A DNA stretch of 64,000 nucleotides from Bdellovibrio bacteriovorus (GCF_001592745.1 NZ_LUKD01000001.1:1446848-1510847); one strand, 5' to 3'; shown: positions 19,324-30,731, counted from the stretch's first letter. The notes: generated by a model not told the origin, from the sequence alone. Made by a program: numbers and translations.

Positions 19324-19371
19324 GAGTTACCCCCAAAATCAACCAAGTTTAAGACGATTTATGCAGAGTCT

Positions 19372-19380
19372 TTATCCACA
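19372..19380 (+). promoter_or_regulatory. DnaA box (perfect)
   Basis: TTATCCACA on the plus strand, in the opposite direction to the box at 19279. It lies 43 bases before the box next to the CTA repeats. Confidence 0.85.
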
Positions 19381-19422
19381 AGTGTTTTTTAGTGTTTACA
19401 TGGGTTTAGGGGATTTGTTAGG

Positions 19423-19449
19423 TTTTCCACGCCCCTACTACTACTACTA
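19423..19449 (+). promoter_or_regulatory. DnaA-trio unwinding element
   Basis: TTTTCCACG (19423-19431, DnaA box with one terminal mismatch) is followed by GCCCC and then five consecutive CTA triplets (19435-19449; TAG on the other strand). This order of box, GC-rich cluster and trinucleotide repeat next to AT-rich DNA corresponds to the DnaA-trio basal unwinding system described in Bacillus subtilis. Confidence 0.75.
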
Positions 19450-19497
19450 GTTATTTATATTAATAGTAATAGTTAATAAGAGGGCTCAAGAGGTTGT

Positions 19498-20603
19498 ATG
19501 AAACTTGAAATTGATAAAAGAGATTTATTAAGCCTTATCGGAAAGACACAGAACATTGTTGAGAAGCGCAACACAATGCCCATTCTCATCAACGTCCTTT
19601 TGGAAGCTGATCAAAATGCTTTAAAAGTTTTTGCAACAGATTTGGAAGTCAGCCTGACAGACCAAACAAAGGTTCAAGTACATCAACCGGGAAAAGTGGC
19701 GGTCTCTGCAAAAAGTCTTTTCGAAATCGCAAAAGAACTTTCTGAAGGCCCAATCACTTTAATCAAAAAAGAAAACAACTGGTTGGAAATCAAGCAAGGG
19801 AAGTACACTTCAAAAATCGTCGGTATCTCTGCTGAAGAATATCCGATCTTCCCAACATACAACTCTCAAGGTTTTATCAGCATCAATGCCGGTGTTCTGA
19901 AAGAGATGATTGATAAAACAATCTACTCTGTTTCCAATGATGAAACTCGTTACCACCTGAACGGTGTGTTCTTTGAACTTTCACCTCAAGGTGGATTTAA
20001 GATGGTGGCGACGGATGGTCACCGTATGAGTCTAGTGAACAAACCGCTTTCTGAAGTGAAAGTGGCCGCTACTCAAGGTGTTATCATTCCTCGTAAAGGT
20101 CTTCACGAAATCAAAAAGATTTTGGAAGGCATTGATGGAAATGTGGAAATCGCAATCGAAGGTTCTCAATTCGTGTTGAAACATTCATCAACAATCTTGA
20201 TGATCCGTTTGATCGAAGGAAAGTACCCGAATTATCAACAATTTATTCCACAGAAACTTCCGCAAAAAGTAATGATCCACCGTGAAGCATTCTTAACTTC
20301 ATTGAAGCGTGTATCACTTTTAGCGAACGTAAAATCCAAAGCGGTGCTGTTAAATCTTTCTAACGGCCGTATGGAAATTTCTTCGAACAACCCAGAGCTT
20401 GGTGACGCGAAAGAAGAGATCGAAGTTGAATACGCAGGCGGAGAAATTAAAATTGGTTTCAACGCGAAGTATGTGACTGACATCTTGACGAGTATGAGCC
20501 AAGACAAAATTGATTTCGAATTGAACGATCATCTTTCTCCTGGATTGATCCGTCCTCACAACGACACGTCTTACACTTGCGTTGTGATGCCTATGAGAAT
20601 CTG

Positions 20604-20604
<1 letters not shown>
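19498..20604 (+). CDS. dnaN: DNA polymerase III sliding clamp (beta)
   Basis: The 368-residue clamp encircles DNA and tethers the polymerase. It shows the three-fold repeated clamp fold; recognisable pieces are the NTMPILINVLLEA segment at residues 25-37, the ATDGHRMSLV turn and the C-terminal YTCVVMPMRI. AAGAGG precedes the ATG. The TGA stop overlaps the recF start by one base. Confidence 0.97.
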
Positions 20605-24196
<3,592 letters not shown>

Positions 24197-24222
24197 TTTT
24201 AGTTTTTTAAGTTGGTGAAGTT

Positions 24223-26706
24223 ATGGAAAATAATAATGAAGAAAAAGGCGTAACCCGCGTCGATGTCAGTAAGGAAATGCGTGATGCCTACCTTCAGTAC
24301 TCGATGTCTGTTATCGTGGGTCGTGCCCTACCCGATGTTCGCGACGGTTTAAAACCAGTTCACCGCCGTGTCTTGTTTGCACAAAGTGAAATGAACAACC
24401 GACCTGGCAGACCTTACTTGAAGTCTGCCCGTGTTGTCGGGGACGTAATCGGTAAATACCATCCTCACGGTGACTCTGCGGTTTACGAAACTATGGTTCG
24501 TATGGCCCAGGATTTCTCTTTGAGATATCCACTTGAGGATGGACAAGGAAACTTCGGTTCTATCGACGGCGATAGCGCGGCAGCTATGCGTTACACTGAG
24601 ATCCGTATGACTCATCTTGCAGAAGAACTTTTGCAAGATATCGATAAAGAAACTATTCCGTTCGGACCGAACTACGACGACTCTTTGCAGATTCCTCTAG
24701 TTCTACCGGCGAAGTTCCCGAATCTTTTGGTGAATGGTTCTTCAGGTATCGCCGTTGGTATGGCGACAAATATTCCTCCGCACAACTTGGGCGAAGTCAT
24801 TGATGGTTGTATTGAACTTATCAATAAGCCGGACTGTACACTTGAAGACTTGATGGTTCACATCAAGGGCCCAGACTTCCCATCTTACGGTGTGATTGCC
24901 GGTCGTGAAGGTATCTTGCAAGCCTATAAAAAAGGCCGTGGTATCATCACATTGAAAGCCGTTGCGGAAATCGTACCGGGCAAAGACCGTGAAGAGATCA
25001 TCGTTACTGAGATCCCTTACCAAGTTAATAAAGCAAAATTGATCGAAAGCATTGCGGACCTTGTTCGCGACAAACAAATCGAAGGTATCTCTGATATCCG
25101 CGACGAGTCATCTCGTGAAGGTATGCGTATTGTGATTCAATTGAAACGCGGTGAAAACGCCAGCGTTATCTTGAATCGTCTATACAAATACACGCAAATG
25201 CAAATCAGCCTGGGCATCATCATGCTGGCTTTGGATGCGAAAAACCAACCGGTCACTTTCGATCTAAAAGGTATGCTTGAAGCATTCGTTGATCACCGTC
25301 GTGACGTTGTTACGAAACGTTGTATCTTCGAACTTAAAAAAGCCCAAGAGCGCGCTCACATCTTGGAAGGTTTGAAAAAAGCCTTGGATCACATTGAAGA
25401 AGTGATCAAAACGATCCGTGCTTCTAAGGAAGCGACGACGGCTCGTGAAGCCTTGATGGCGAAGTTTGAATTCTCTGAACGTCAAGCAGTCGCGATTCTA
25501 GAAATGCGTTTGCAACGTTTAACAGGCCTAGAACGTGATAAAATCATCCAAGAACTTGACGAGTTGATGAAACAAATCGACTGGTTGAAATTCGTTCTTG
25601 CCGATGTTCGCGAAATTTACAAAATCATCGTGGGCGAACTAGAAGACATCAAAAAACGTTACGCTGACCCTCGTCGCACTCAAATCCAAGGAAACCTTGA
25701 TGATATCGAGGATGAAGATTTGATCGCGGACGAAGACATGGTTGTGACTGTTACGAACACGGGTCTTATCAAACGTATGCCAACAGCTGAATACCGCGTG
25801 CAAAAACGTGGTGGTAAAGGCTTAAAAGGCATGGAAACGAAAGAAGAAGACTACGTAACAGATCTATTCTCTGCTTCGACTAAGACTATGCTTCTTGTCT
25901 TCACGGACAAGGGTAAAGTTTACTGGTGTAAAGTGCATAAACTTCCACTAGGAAGCCGCACTTCGAAAGGTAAATCTTTGGCGAACGTCGTTCAGCTAGC
26001 AAGTGGTGAAAGTGTTCGTGCGATTCTTCCAGTGGATGAATTCAGCGAAAACAAATACGTTGTTATGTTGACTGAAAAAGGTGTGATTAAGAAAACATCT
26101 TTGGATTCTTTCGCGAATCCAAGAGCAGCCGGTATTATCGCATTGACGACGGATCTTGAAGACGGAGTTATCGACGTTAAGATCTCTGATGGTCAAAGTG
26201 ATATCTTCATCGCGACTAAAGAAGGTATGTCGATCCGCTTCAATGAAGCTGACGTACGTGAAATGGGTCGTACTGCTCGTGGCGTAAAAGCAATCACGTT
26301 AGCTAAAGACGACATCGTCGTTGCTATGGAAGTGCTAGAAAAGAACACGAAAGACACGATTTTGATGGTGACATCAAAAGGTTACGGTAAACGCTCTGAA
26401 ACAGGCGAATACCGCATCCAATCTCGTGGTGGTGTAGGTATTATCACTCAGAAAACGACAGAAAAAGTGGGCGTTGTTATCGGTACGAAGAAAGTTTCGG
26501 AAAAAATGGAACTTATTCTTTCCACTGATAAAGGACAAGTTATCCGCATGAAAGTGACGGACATCTCTGTTCTAGGACGTAACACTCAAGGTGTTCGCTT
26601 GATCAATATCGATGAAAAAGAAGAAACCGTTACAGGTGTTGCAGTTGTTGAAGAAGATGATGCAACTGAAGAATCAACGCCGACTCCAGCAGGAGTCACG
26701 CACTAA
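24223..26706 (+). CDS. gyrA: DNA gyrase subunit A
   Basis: GyrA cuts and rejoins DNA. The 827-residue protein has the catalytic tyrosine in [11 protein letters not shown] near residue 125, the quinolone-region stretch [17 protein letters not shown] before it, and the GyrA box as [10 protein letters not shown] at the start of the C-terminal wrapping domain. The tail is acidic ([15 protein letters not shown]). Directly followed, after one base, by the next lipoprotein gene. Confidence 0.97.
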   Translation: MENNNEEKGVTRVDVSKEMRDAYLQYSMSVIVGRALPDVRDGLKPVHRRVLFAQSEMNNRPGRPYLKSARVVGDVIGKYHPHGDSAVYETMVRMAQDFSLRYPLEDGQGNFGSIDGDSAAAMRYTEIRMTHLAEELLQDIDKETIPFGPNYDDSLQIPLVLPAKFPNLLVNGSSGIAVGMATNIPPHNLGEVIDGCIELINKPDCTLEDLMVHIKGPDFPSYGVIAGREGILQAYKKGRGIITLKAVAEIVPGKDREEIIVTEIPYQVNKAKLIESIADLVRDKQIEGISDIRDESSREGMRIVIQLKRGENASVILNRLYKYTQMQISLGIIMLALDAKNQPVTFDLKGMLEAFVDHRRDVVTKRCIFELKKAQERAHILEGLKKALDHIEEVIKTIRASKEATTAREALMAKFEFSERQAVAILEMRLQRLTGLERDKIIQELDELMKQIDWLKFVLADVREIYKIIVGELEDIKKRYADPRRTQIQGNLDDIEDEDLIADEDMVVTVTNTGLIKRMPTAEYRVQKRGGKGLKGMETKEEDYVTDLFSASTKTMLLVFTDKGKVYWCKVHKLPLGSRTSKGKSLANVVQLASGESVRAILPVDEFSENKYVVMLTEKGVIKKTSLDSFANPRAAGIIALTTDLEDGVIDVKISDGQSDIFIATKEGMSIRFNEADVREMGRTARGVKAITLAKDDIVVAMEVLEKNTKDTILMVTSKGYGKRSETGEYRIQSRGGVGIITQKTTEKVGVVIGTKKVSEKMELILSTDKGQVIRMKVTDISVLGRNTQGVRLINIDEKEETVTGVAVVEEDDATEESTPTPAGVTH

Positions 26707-26707
26707 G

Positions 26708-27505
26708 ATGGTCAGAGGCCTTCTGATTGTCTTAGTGTTGGCCCTCACCGCCTGCTCTTCCCAAGAGGAGGCGGATTATAAGCAAGCCCAAAAAGAAATA
26801 GCTCAGGAACATTACCGTATTGGCCTGAGCTATTTAGATCGAGTCATCAAAAGAAATGCTCCAACGAAATATCCCTTAGAAGCTGCTCGCGAGGCCGCGC
26901 GCATTTCATTTTTTGAGATCAAAGATTTTAATAAAGCCGTTGATTATCATCACTTCATTGTTTTGCATTCGACAGACGAAAAAGAGCGCCTTGAGTCGCA
27001 AAAACAAATAGCTGCGATTTATTTTAATAATCTTCAGAACTATCAGCAGTCGATCATTGAATATAGCAAACTTCAACAGATGCCACACACGGATCTCGAA
27101 GCGGCTCAATATAAGATGAACATCGCGCGTGCTCAGTACTATCAGAATAATTTTTTTCAAGCTGAGTCCGAGATTGATTCACTCTTAAAACTGAAAGGCG
27201 ACGAGAACACTCGCTTTAGTGCTTTGATGTTAAAAGGAAATATCTTGGTCGCGCGCAAAGACTTCGCAAAAGCGGCAGAGATATTTAAAGAGCTGATTCA
27301 AAAATATCCAGAAAAGGCGATTCAAGAAAACGTCGCGCTGACGTTGGCTGTTTGTTATGAAGAAAATTTGGATTTTAAGAGTGCCATTGCCGTTCTTGAA
27401 GCCCATAAAGAAAAATACAATCCGCCTGAATACATCGAACTTCGAATCAAGCGCATGCAAGAGCGCATGAAAAATGCTCCGGGAGCGAAAGGCTTTAGGA
27501 AGTAA
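26708..27505 (+). CDS. TPR-like lipoprotein
   Basis: The 265-residue protein starts MVRGLLIVLVLALTACSS, a lipoprotein signal with lipobox LTAC (Cys about residue 16). The rest is all-helical with spaced Tyr/Ala/Leu motifs typical of tetratricopeptide repeats, such as AAEIFKELIQKYPEKA near the C-terminus. The ATG at 26708 follows the gyrA stop after one base; the stop overlaps the atpZ start (TAATG). Such proteins often scaffold envelope assembly (BamD is one example), but the specific role is unknown. The link to the gyrase and ATP synthase genes is positional only. Confidence 0.8.
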   Translation: MVRGLLIVLVLALTACSSQEEADYKQAQKEIAQEHYRIGLSYLDRVIKRNAPTKYPLEAAREAARISFFEIKDFNKAVDYHHFIVLHSTDEKERLESQKQIAAIYFNNLQNYQQSIIEYSKLQQMPHTDLEAAQYKMNIARAQYYQNNFFQAESEIDSLLKLKGDENTRFSALMLKGNILVARKDFAKAAEIFKELIQKYPEKAIQENVALTLAVCYEENLDFKSAIAVLEAHKEKYNPPEYIELRIKRMQERMKNAPGAKGFRK

Positions 27506-27729
27506 TGAAGAAGTATATAATTTTTGCATCCATGGGCTTTGAACTTGTCGGTTTGATCTTGGGGTGTTTTTACCTAGGGCAATTCCTCGATCAAAAGTAT
27601 CAAACAAAAGGCCTTATCTTTGTCGGTTTGACCTTTGCGGCTTTGATTGGCTGGTTATGGAGAGTCATCTGGCTTCTTCGTAAACTGCAAAAAGAGGATG
27701 AGAAGAATTCAGATTCCGATAAACCCTAG
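27505..27729 (+). CDS. atpZ: AtpZ-like membrane protein
   Basis: This 74-residue protein has two membrane segments (about 5-25 and 36-57) and the family-typical GFELVGLILGCFYLGQFLDQ stretch. AtpZ proteins are encoded before ATP synthase FO genes with AtpI and may act in magnesium or calcium transport or enzyme assembly. The charged tail is Glu/Lys/Asp-rich. Overlap with the upstream lipoprotein gene is one base. Confidence 0.8.
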   Translation: MKKYIIFASMGFELVGLILGCFYLGQFLDQKYQTKGLIFVGLTFAALIGWLWRVIWLLRKLQKEDEKNSDSDKP

Positions 27730-27735
27730 GAAGCC

Positions 27736-28092
27736 ATGAAACCTATTTTAATAGCGCAAATCTTCGTGATCGTTCTTGGCGGCCTGCTTTTGCATCTTTT
27801 TTCCGCACCGCAACATGCGCTTTCCTTTGTAGCGGGCTCCTCAACCATCTTTCTTAGCTTTTTATTACTGGGTTGGGGCTGGAGCCTTATCTTCCAGAAG
27901 AAATTGGTTGCCCTGTCTATCGGTATCATTGTATTTAAGTACGCGATTTTAGGGATTATTATCTTTAAGCTAACAGCCATGCCATGGTTCGATACCTTAT
28001 GGTTCGCAATGGGGGTTGCTAGTTTTATTCTTTCAGCGTTTGTGTATGCGGTGAAAGAAGCCTTACGAGAGGGAAAAGACCATGTCATTTAA
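27736..28092 (+). CDS. atpI: AtpI-like four-helix membrane protein
   Basis: The 118-residue protein has four predicted membrane segments (near 5-23, 29-49, 57-78 and 85-106). It lies between atpZ and atpB and overlaps atpB by 11 bases, the usual place of AtpI, an assembly factor for the c-ring. Sequence similarity to AtpI is weak by eye; position carries most of the assignment. Confidence 0.7.
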   Translation: MKPILIAQIFVIVLGGLLLHLFSAPQHALSFVAGSSTIFLSFLLLGWGWSLIFQKKLVALSIGIIVFKYAILGIIIFKLTAMPWFDTLWFAMGVASFILSAFVYAVKEALREGKDHVI

Positions 28093-28771
28093 CTGGACAC
28101 AACTCATTCCTGGTGTTGGTCACGAGTACGCACACGTTGCAACTCTTGGTGCCGCTACAGTAGCAACAATGGCTATCGGTATGGCAGCTCGCGCTTCACT
28201 TGGTAAAGGTGAAACGGCAGTTCTTCCAGCAAGCAAATTTTCTCTTCGTGGCATCATGGAAATGTTGACGGAAATGATGGATGGACTTGCAGAGATGGTT
28301 ATCGGTGAACACGGTAAACACTATGTTCCTTTCTTCACTTCTGTTTTCTTCTTTATTCTTTTAAACAACTTGATCGGGATGATTCCAGGGATGACTCCTG
28401 CAACTGAAAACATCAACACGACATTCGGTTTCGGTGTTTTGATGTTCTTGTTCTATAACTTCCAAGGTGTGAAAGAAAACGGCGTGTTCGCTTATCTTAA
28501 ACACTTCATGGGTCCGGTTCTTTTCCTTGCTCCTTTGATGTTCGTGATCGAACTAGTTTCACACTTTGTTCGTCCGTTCTCTTTGGGTCTTCGTCTTGCG
28601 AACGTTATGATGGGTGACCACACAGTATTGTCTGTGTTCTTGGATCTAGTTCCAATTGGTGTACCTATCCCATTTTACATCATGGGATTGTTCGTATGTT
28701 TTGTTCAGGCTTTTGTATTTACATTGCTTTCAATGGTCTACGTGGCATTCGCGATTGCACACGATCACTAG
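28082..28771 (+). CDS. atpB: ATP synthase FO subunit a
   Basis: Subunit a forms the ion half-channels next to the c-ring. The 229-residue protein has about five to six membrane segments; the essential arginine lies in FSLGLRLANVMMGDH near residue 170, which matches the conserved GLRL motif of the family. It starts inside the end of the AtpI gene and lies 37 bases before atpE. Confidence 0.95.
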   Translation: MSFNWTQLIPGVGHEYAHVATLGAATVATMAIGMAARASLGKGETAVLPASKFSLRGIMEMLTEMMDGLAEMVIGEHGKHYVPFFTSVFFFILLNNLIGMIPGMTPATENINTTFGFGVLMFLFYNFQGVKENGVFAYLKHFMGPVLFLAPLMFVIELVSHFVRPFSLGLRLANVMMGDHTVLSVFLDLVPIGVPIPFYIMGLFVCFVQAFVFTLLSMVYVAFAIAHDH

Positions 28772-28808
28772 AGAGCAAACTTAACCACTCATATTGAGGA
28801 GAAATCAC

Positions 28809-29129
28809 ATGAAAAAAATGATCGTTGCTATGGTTGCTTTGTTGGCTTCTGTATCTGCATTCGCACAAGAAGCTGCTCCAGCTGCTACTGAAGCTGCTGC
28901 TTCTGTTGCTACTGACCGCGGTTTGGTTGCTATCGCAGCTGCTATCGCTATCGCATTGTCTGTATTCGCAGGTGCAATGGCTCAAGGTAAAACAGCTTCT
29001 ACAGCTCTTGATGGTATCGCTCGTAACCCAGCAGCTTCTGGTAAACTATTGATCCCAATGATCTTGGGTCTAGCTCTTATCGAATCTCTAGTTATCTACG
29101 CGTTGATCATCGCTCTTCGTCTTGCTTAA
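28809..29129 (+). CDS. atpE: ATP synthase FO subunit c with signal peptide and sodium-type motif
   Basis: The 106-residue subunit c has an N-terminal signal-like segment ending AFA (cleavage near residue 19), an Ala/Glu spacer, then the two c-ring helices (about 38-62 and 80-104) joined by the RNP loop (residues 72-74). The ion-carrying acid is Glu92. Gln59, Glu92, Ser93 and Tyr97 stand at the spacing of the sodium-binding residues Gln32, Glu65, Ser66 and Tyr70 of Ilyobacter c; Thr67 is replaced by Leu. Start chosen after GAGGAG; an upstream ATG is five codons away. A structured region and a terminator follow. Confidence 0.93.
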   Translation: MKKMIVAMVALLASVSAFAQEAAPAATEAAASVATDRGLVAIAAAIAIALSVFAGAMAQGKTASTALDGIARNPAASGKLLIPMILGLALIESLVIYALIIALRLA

Positions 29130-29145
29130 TCGCGGTCGTCGCTAA

Positions 29146-29263
29146 GGACCCGATCGACTTCGTTGTCGGGTCTCGACTTGCTCTCCGGCGTACAAAAGTA
29201 CGCCTACGTGGCAGCCGAAACCCTCCGCCTTGCGCTCGGACCCTTATCGCCAACCTTAGTTGG
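29146..29263 (+). other. Hairpin-rich GC-rich segment downstream of atpE
   Basis: Several inverted repeats follow atpE: GACCCGA/TCGGGTC (29146-29171 region), a perfect GGCGTAC-AAAA-GTACGCC (29187-29204), and CCAAC/GTTGG (29250-29263). No reading frame with a start signal is seen. The segment has a higher GC content than its surroundings and could be a structured 3' UTR, a processed small RNA or a degenerate mobile repeat. Confidence 0.4.
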
Positions 29264-29284
29264 TTGGTAGAACGAACAAGAATT

Positions 29285-29317
29285 AAAAGGCTGGGATTTT
29301 TTCCTGGCCTTTTTTAT
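29285..29317 (+). terminator. Rho-independent terminator of the FO operon
   Basis: AAAAGGCTGGGA pairs with TCCTGGCCTTTT around a T-rich loop, with G-U pairs, and a T-run follows. It ends the atpZ-I-B-E transcript before the MerR-type gene. Confidence 0.7.
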
Positions 29318-29367
29318 TTTGTGGACCTTGACCCAAGGGTAAGCCTGAGATTCATCTAGAGGTTAGG

Positions 29368-30354
29368 ATGAAGAACTGGCTAACGATCGGACAATTTTCA
29401 AAAGCAGTTGGTGTTTCGGCAAAAGCTTTGCGCCTTTATGAGAAGATGGGACTGCTTAAGTCTCGCACTCGTGGAGAAAACGGCTATCGCTATTACGACG
29501 ACACACAGTTGGTTTTGGCAAAACGTCTTAAAGAATTTAAGGACTTGGGATTTAGTCTTGCGGAAATAAAAAGTCTTTTACAGTCCGATCATGCACTTGA
29601 TTCTGAAAAATTAAAAATCACAATGCGCACGCGACTTGATCTTATCAATCAGGAAGCCGAGCTTCTTAAAGAACAAAAGAAACAAATCGAAACCATCCTT
29701 TCCTCCATCGAAAAAAAATCAGAGCCGCTTAAGGCTGATGAGAGGAGAGTCATTATGAGTTTGTATGGCAAGGTTTCCATTGTTGTTACTGGCGTCAATG
29801 GTTTAGAAAAAACGGCTGAATATATTCAGAAACATTTTAAAAATGCTGGACAGAGTGTGCCTACTTTTAAGTGGCACGCTGAACTAGTATTACCTGAAGA
29901 AAAACCTTATATTCTTGTGGTTCCAGAGAAAGATCTTTTGTTCGGTGATATATCTAGAATTCAAGCAGATGTTGTTGTTATCAAAAACCTAAGTGAGCAC
30001 TCGGCGGAACTTGAAAAAAATTATTTAAAACTGTTCAGCGCTATCGGCCCTCACGTCAATACAGTGGTGAATGCTGATGATCGAGCTTCCGTTTCGTTAA
30101 TGGCAAATCCCCATATTCAAAAAGGACGAATCTTTTATTTTTCAAAAAATCGCGCGCTAGAAAAACAGATTAAATTTATCGGTGGTGTCTTAAGCAGCGG
30201 TGATGAACTTGATATCTACGGGTTTAATCTCAAATCACAGGTGCACGTGAAAATAGATAGAATCATGGCGCTGGAAGAAGAGATGGCATTGATCTCTTCA
30301 CTAGGTGCTGTACTCACTGTTGGGTTAGATCAAGAACAACTTCAGATTCGATAA
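29368..30354 (+). CDS. MerR-type regulator fused to a degenerate Mur-ligase-like domain
   Basis: Residues 1-70 form a MerR winged helix (LTIGQFSKAVGVSAKALRLY, then YRYYDDTQL and GFSLAEIKSLL). A coiled coil follows to about 118. Residues 133-328 resemble the ATP-binding central domain of Mur ligases and cyanophycin synthetase: TGVNGLEKTAEYI (141-153) aligns without gaps with the P-loop TGTNGKTTT but lacks the lysine, DVVVIKNLSEHSAELEK (201-217) aligns with the TNI.EDH segment, VVNADDRAS (233-241) with the LNADDP motif, and the last 30 residues with the helix after HN. The third ligase domain is absent. An enzyme is unlikely; sensing of nucleotide or peptidoglycan precursors is a plausible inference. 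Confidence 0.75.
   Translation: MKNWLTIGQFSKAVGVSAKALRLYEKMGLLKSRTRGENGYRYYDDTQLVLAKRLKEFKDLGFSLAEIKSLLQSDHALDSEKLKITMRTRLDLINQEAELLKEQKKQIETILSSIEKKSEPLKADERRVIMSLYGKVSIVVTGVNGLEKTAEYIQKHFKNAGQSVPTFKWHAELVLPEEKPYILVVPEKDLLFGDISRIQADVVVIKNLSEHSAELEKNYLKLFSAIGPHVNTVVNADDRASVSLMANPHIQKGRIFYFSKNRALEKQIKFIGGVLSSGDELDIYGFNLKSQVHVKIDRIMALEEEMALISSLGAVLTVGLDQEQLQIR
29742..29757 (+). promoter_or_regulatory. Possible internal translation start for the Mur-like domain
   Basis: GAGGAG (29742-29747 region) is followed after about seven bases by an in-frame ATG at 29755, codon 130 of the MerR fusion. This is exactly before the Mur-like domain, so a separate 199-residue product without the DNA-binding part could be made. 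Confidence 0.45.
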
Positions 30355-30371
30355 ATAGGGTCTGAAAAATG

Positions 30372-30407
30372 CAAAAGCGAATCAGGCCTTTGCCAGAATC
30401 GCTTTTG
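30372..30407 (+). terminator. Terminator-like hairpin after the MerR fusion gene
   Basis: CAAAAGCGA pairs with TCGCTTTTG, and TC/GA and GGC/GCC pair further in with symmetrical A-A mismatches. The T-run is only four bases and lies inside the stem, so termination may be partial, with read-through into the small gene. Confidence 0.6.
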
Positions 30408-30409
30408 GT

Positions 30410-30442
30410 GGATCTCCTGTCCGATAAAAACAGGAGGTATCC
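30410..30442 (+). promoter_or_regulatory. Hairpin that buries the Shine-Dalgarno site of the small peptide gene
   Basis: GGAT (30410-30413) pairs with ATCC (30439-30442) and TCCTGT (30415-30420) with ACAGGA (30430-30435). The optimal ribosome binding site AGGAGG (30432-30437) is therefore inside the structure. ACCTCC at 30558-30563, after the coding region, is complementary to GGAGGT (30433-30438) and gives an alternative long-range block. Confidence 0.6.
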
Positions 30443-30443
30443 G

Positions 30444-30542
30444 ATGCGTAAAAACACGTACTTACGTATTCGGCGTATTCTTGAGATTACTAAAGTAATC
30501 CTTGTGATTATTTTTCTGATCCTGACTATTTTTAAGTATTAG
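30444..30542 (+). CDS. 32-residue hydrophobic membrane peptide
   Basis: The frame starts at ATG six bases after a perfect AGGAGG site and encodes 32 residues: a basic N-terminus (MRKNTYLRIRR) and one uninterrupted hydrophobic helix of about 17 residues (ILVIIFLILTIF in the middle) ending in KY. It is too short for most gene finders. Basic start plus single membrane span is the form of type I toxins, small membrane regulators and leader peptides; nothing in the sequence separates these. The strong but sequestered ribosome binding site argues that it is translated under control. Confidence 0.6.
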   Translation: MRKNTYLRIRRILEITKVILVIIFLILTIFKY

Positions 30543-30544
30543 GT

Positions 30545-30655
30545 ATCTGAAGCAAGAACCTCCAACGTGTGCATAGCCTAAGGACCGGTGACTGGGAATC
30601 GGGCTGTTAACACGGTAGGAGTGAAACACGGACGAGTCTGGTGAAGGCTCAAATA
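30545..30655 (+). ncRNA. Structured RNA candidate downstream of the small peptide
   Basis: The segment folds into nested helices: AGCCT (30575-30579) with AGGCT (30645-30649), ACCGG (30584-30588) with CTGGT (30638-30642), and ACT/AGT next to it, enclosing a central domain. It ends at a strong terminator. It may be the 3' part of the peptide mRNA, an independent small RNA or a riboswitch-like element. The family is not recognised. Confidence 0.4.
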
Positions 30656-30684
30656 AAAAGCCCGCTCTTTTGGAACGGGCTTTT
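30656..30684. terminator. Strong rho-independent terminator
   Basis: AAAAGCCCG (30656-30664) pairs with CGGGCTTTT (30676-30684) and is followed by CTTTTTT. The A-run on the other side makes it usable from both directions, between the RNA candidate and the convergent phosphohexomutase gene. Confidence 0.85.
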
Positions 30685-30694
30685 CTTTTTTAAC

Positions 30695-30730
30695 CTGGTA
30701 CTTTTTTGAAACGATAGGAAGCAGGTACCT
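30695..30730 (-). repeat. Dispersed 36-base intergenic repeat, copy 2
   Basis: Read on the minus strand this begins AGGTACCTGCTTCC and ends AAAAAAGTACCAG. It matches copy 1 (563-598) at 29 of 36 positions without gaps. It starts one base after the stop codon of the phosphohexomutase gene. Confidence 0.7.
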
Positions 30731-30731
30731 T

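Larger units (their letters stand above)
19245..19497. other. Replication origin oriC
   Basis: The dnaA-dnaN spacer carries several DnaA-box matches, a GC-rich cluster next to CTA repeats, and a 31-base AT-rich stretch (19450-19480). Gene direction switches around dnaA, so transcription leaves the origin on both sides. The arrangement of box, GC cluster, trinucleotides and AT-rich DNA is the bacterial basal unwinding system. Position and content make this the chromosome origin with high likelihood. Confidence 0.88.

Noticed and set aside
19436-19470. CTA repeats near dnaN as simple microsatellite
   Set aside because: Their exact position beside a DnaA box and GC cluster at the origin fits a functional DnaA-trio better than a random repeat.
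30560-30650. Weak likeness of the RNA candidate to a cobalamin riboswitch (CGGTGA, AATC, CGGTAGGAG pieces)
   Set aside because: The conserved AAGGGAA and CCGCAAC boxes are missing and no B12-related gene follows; the short pieces are not enough.
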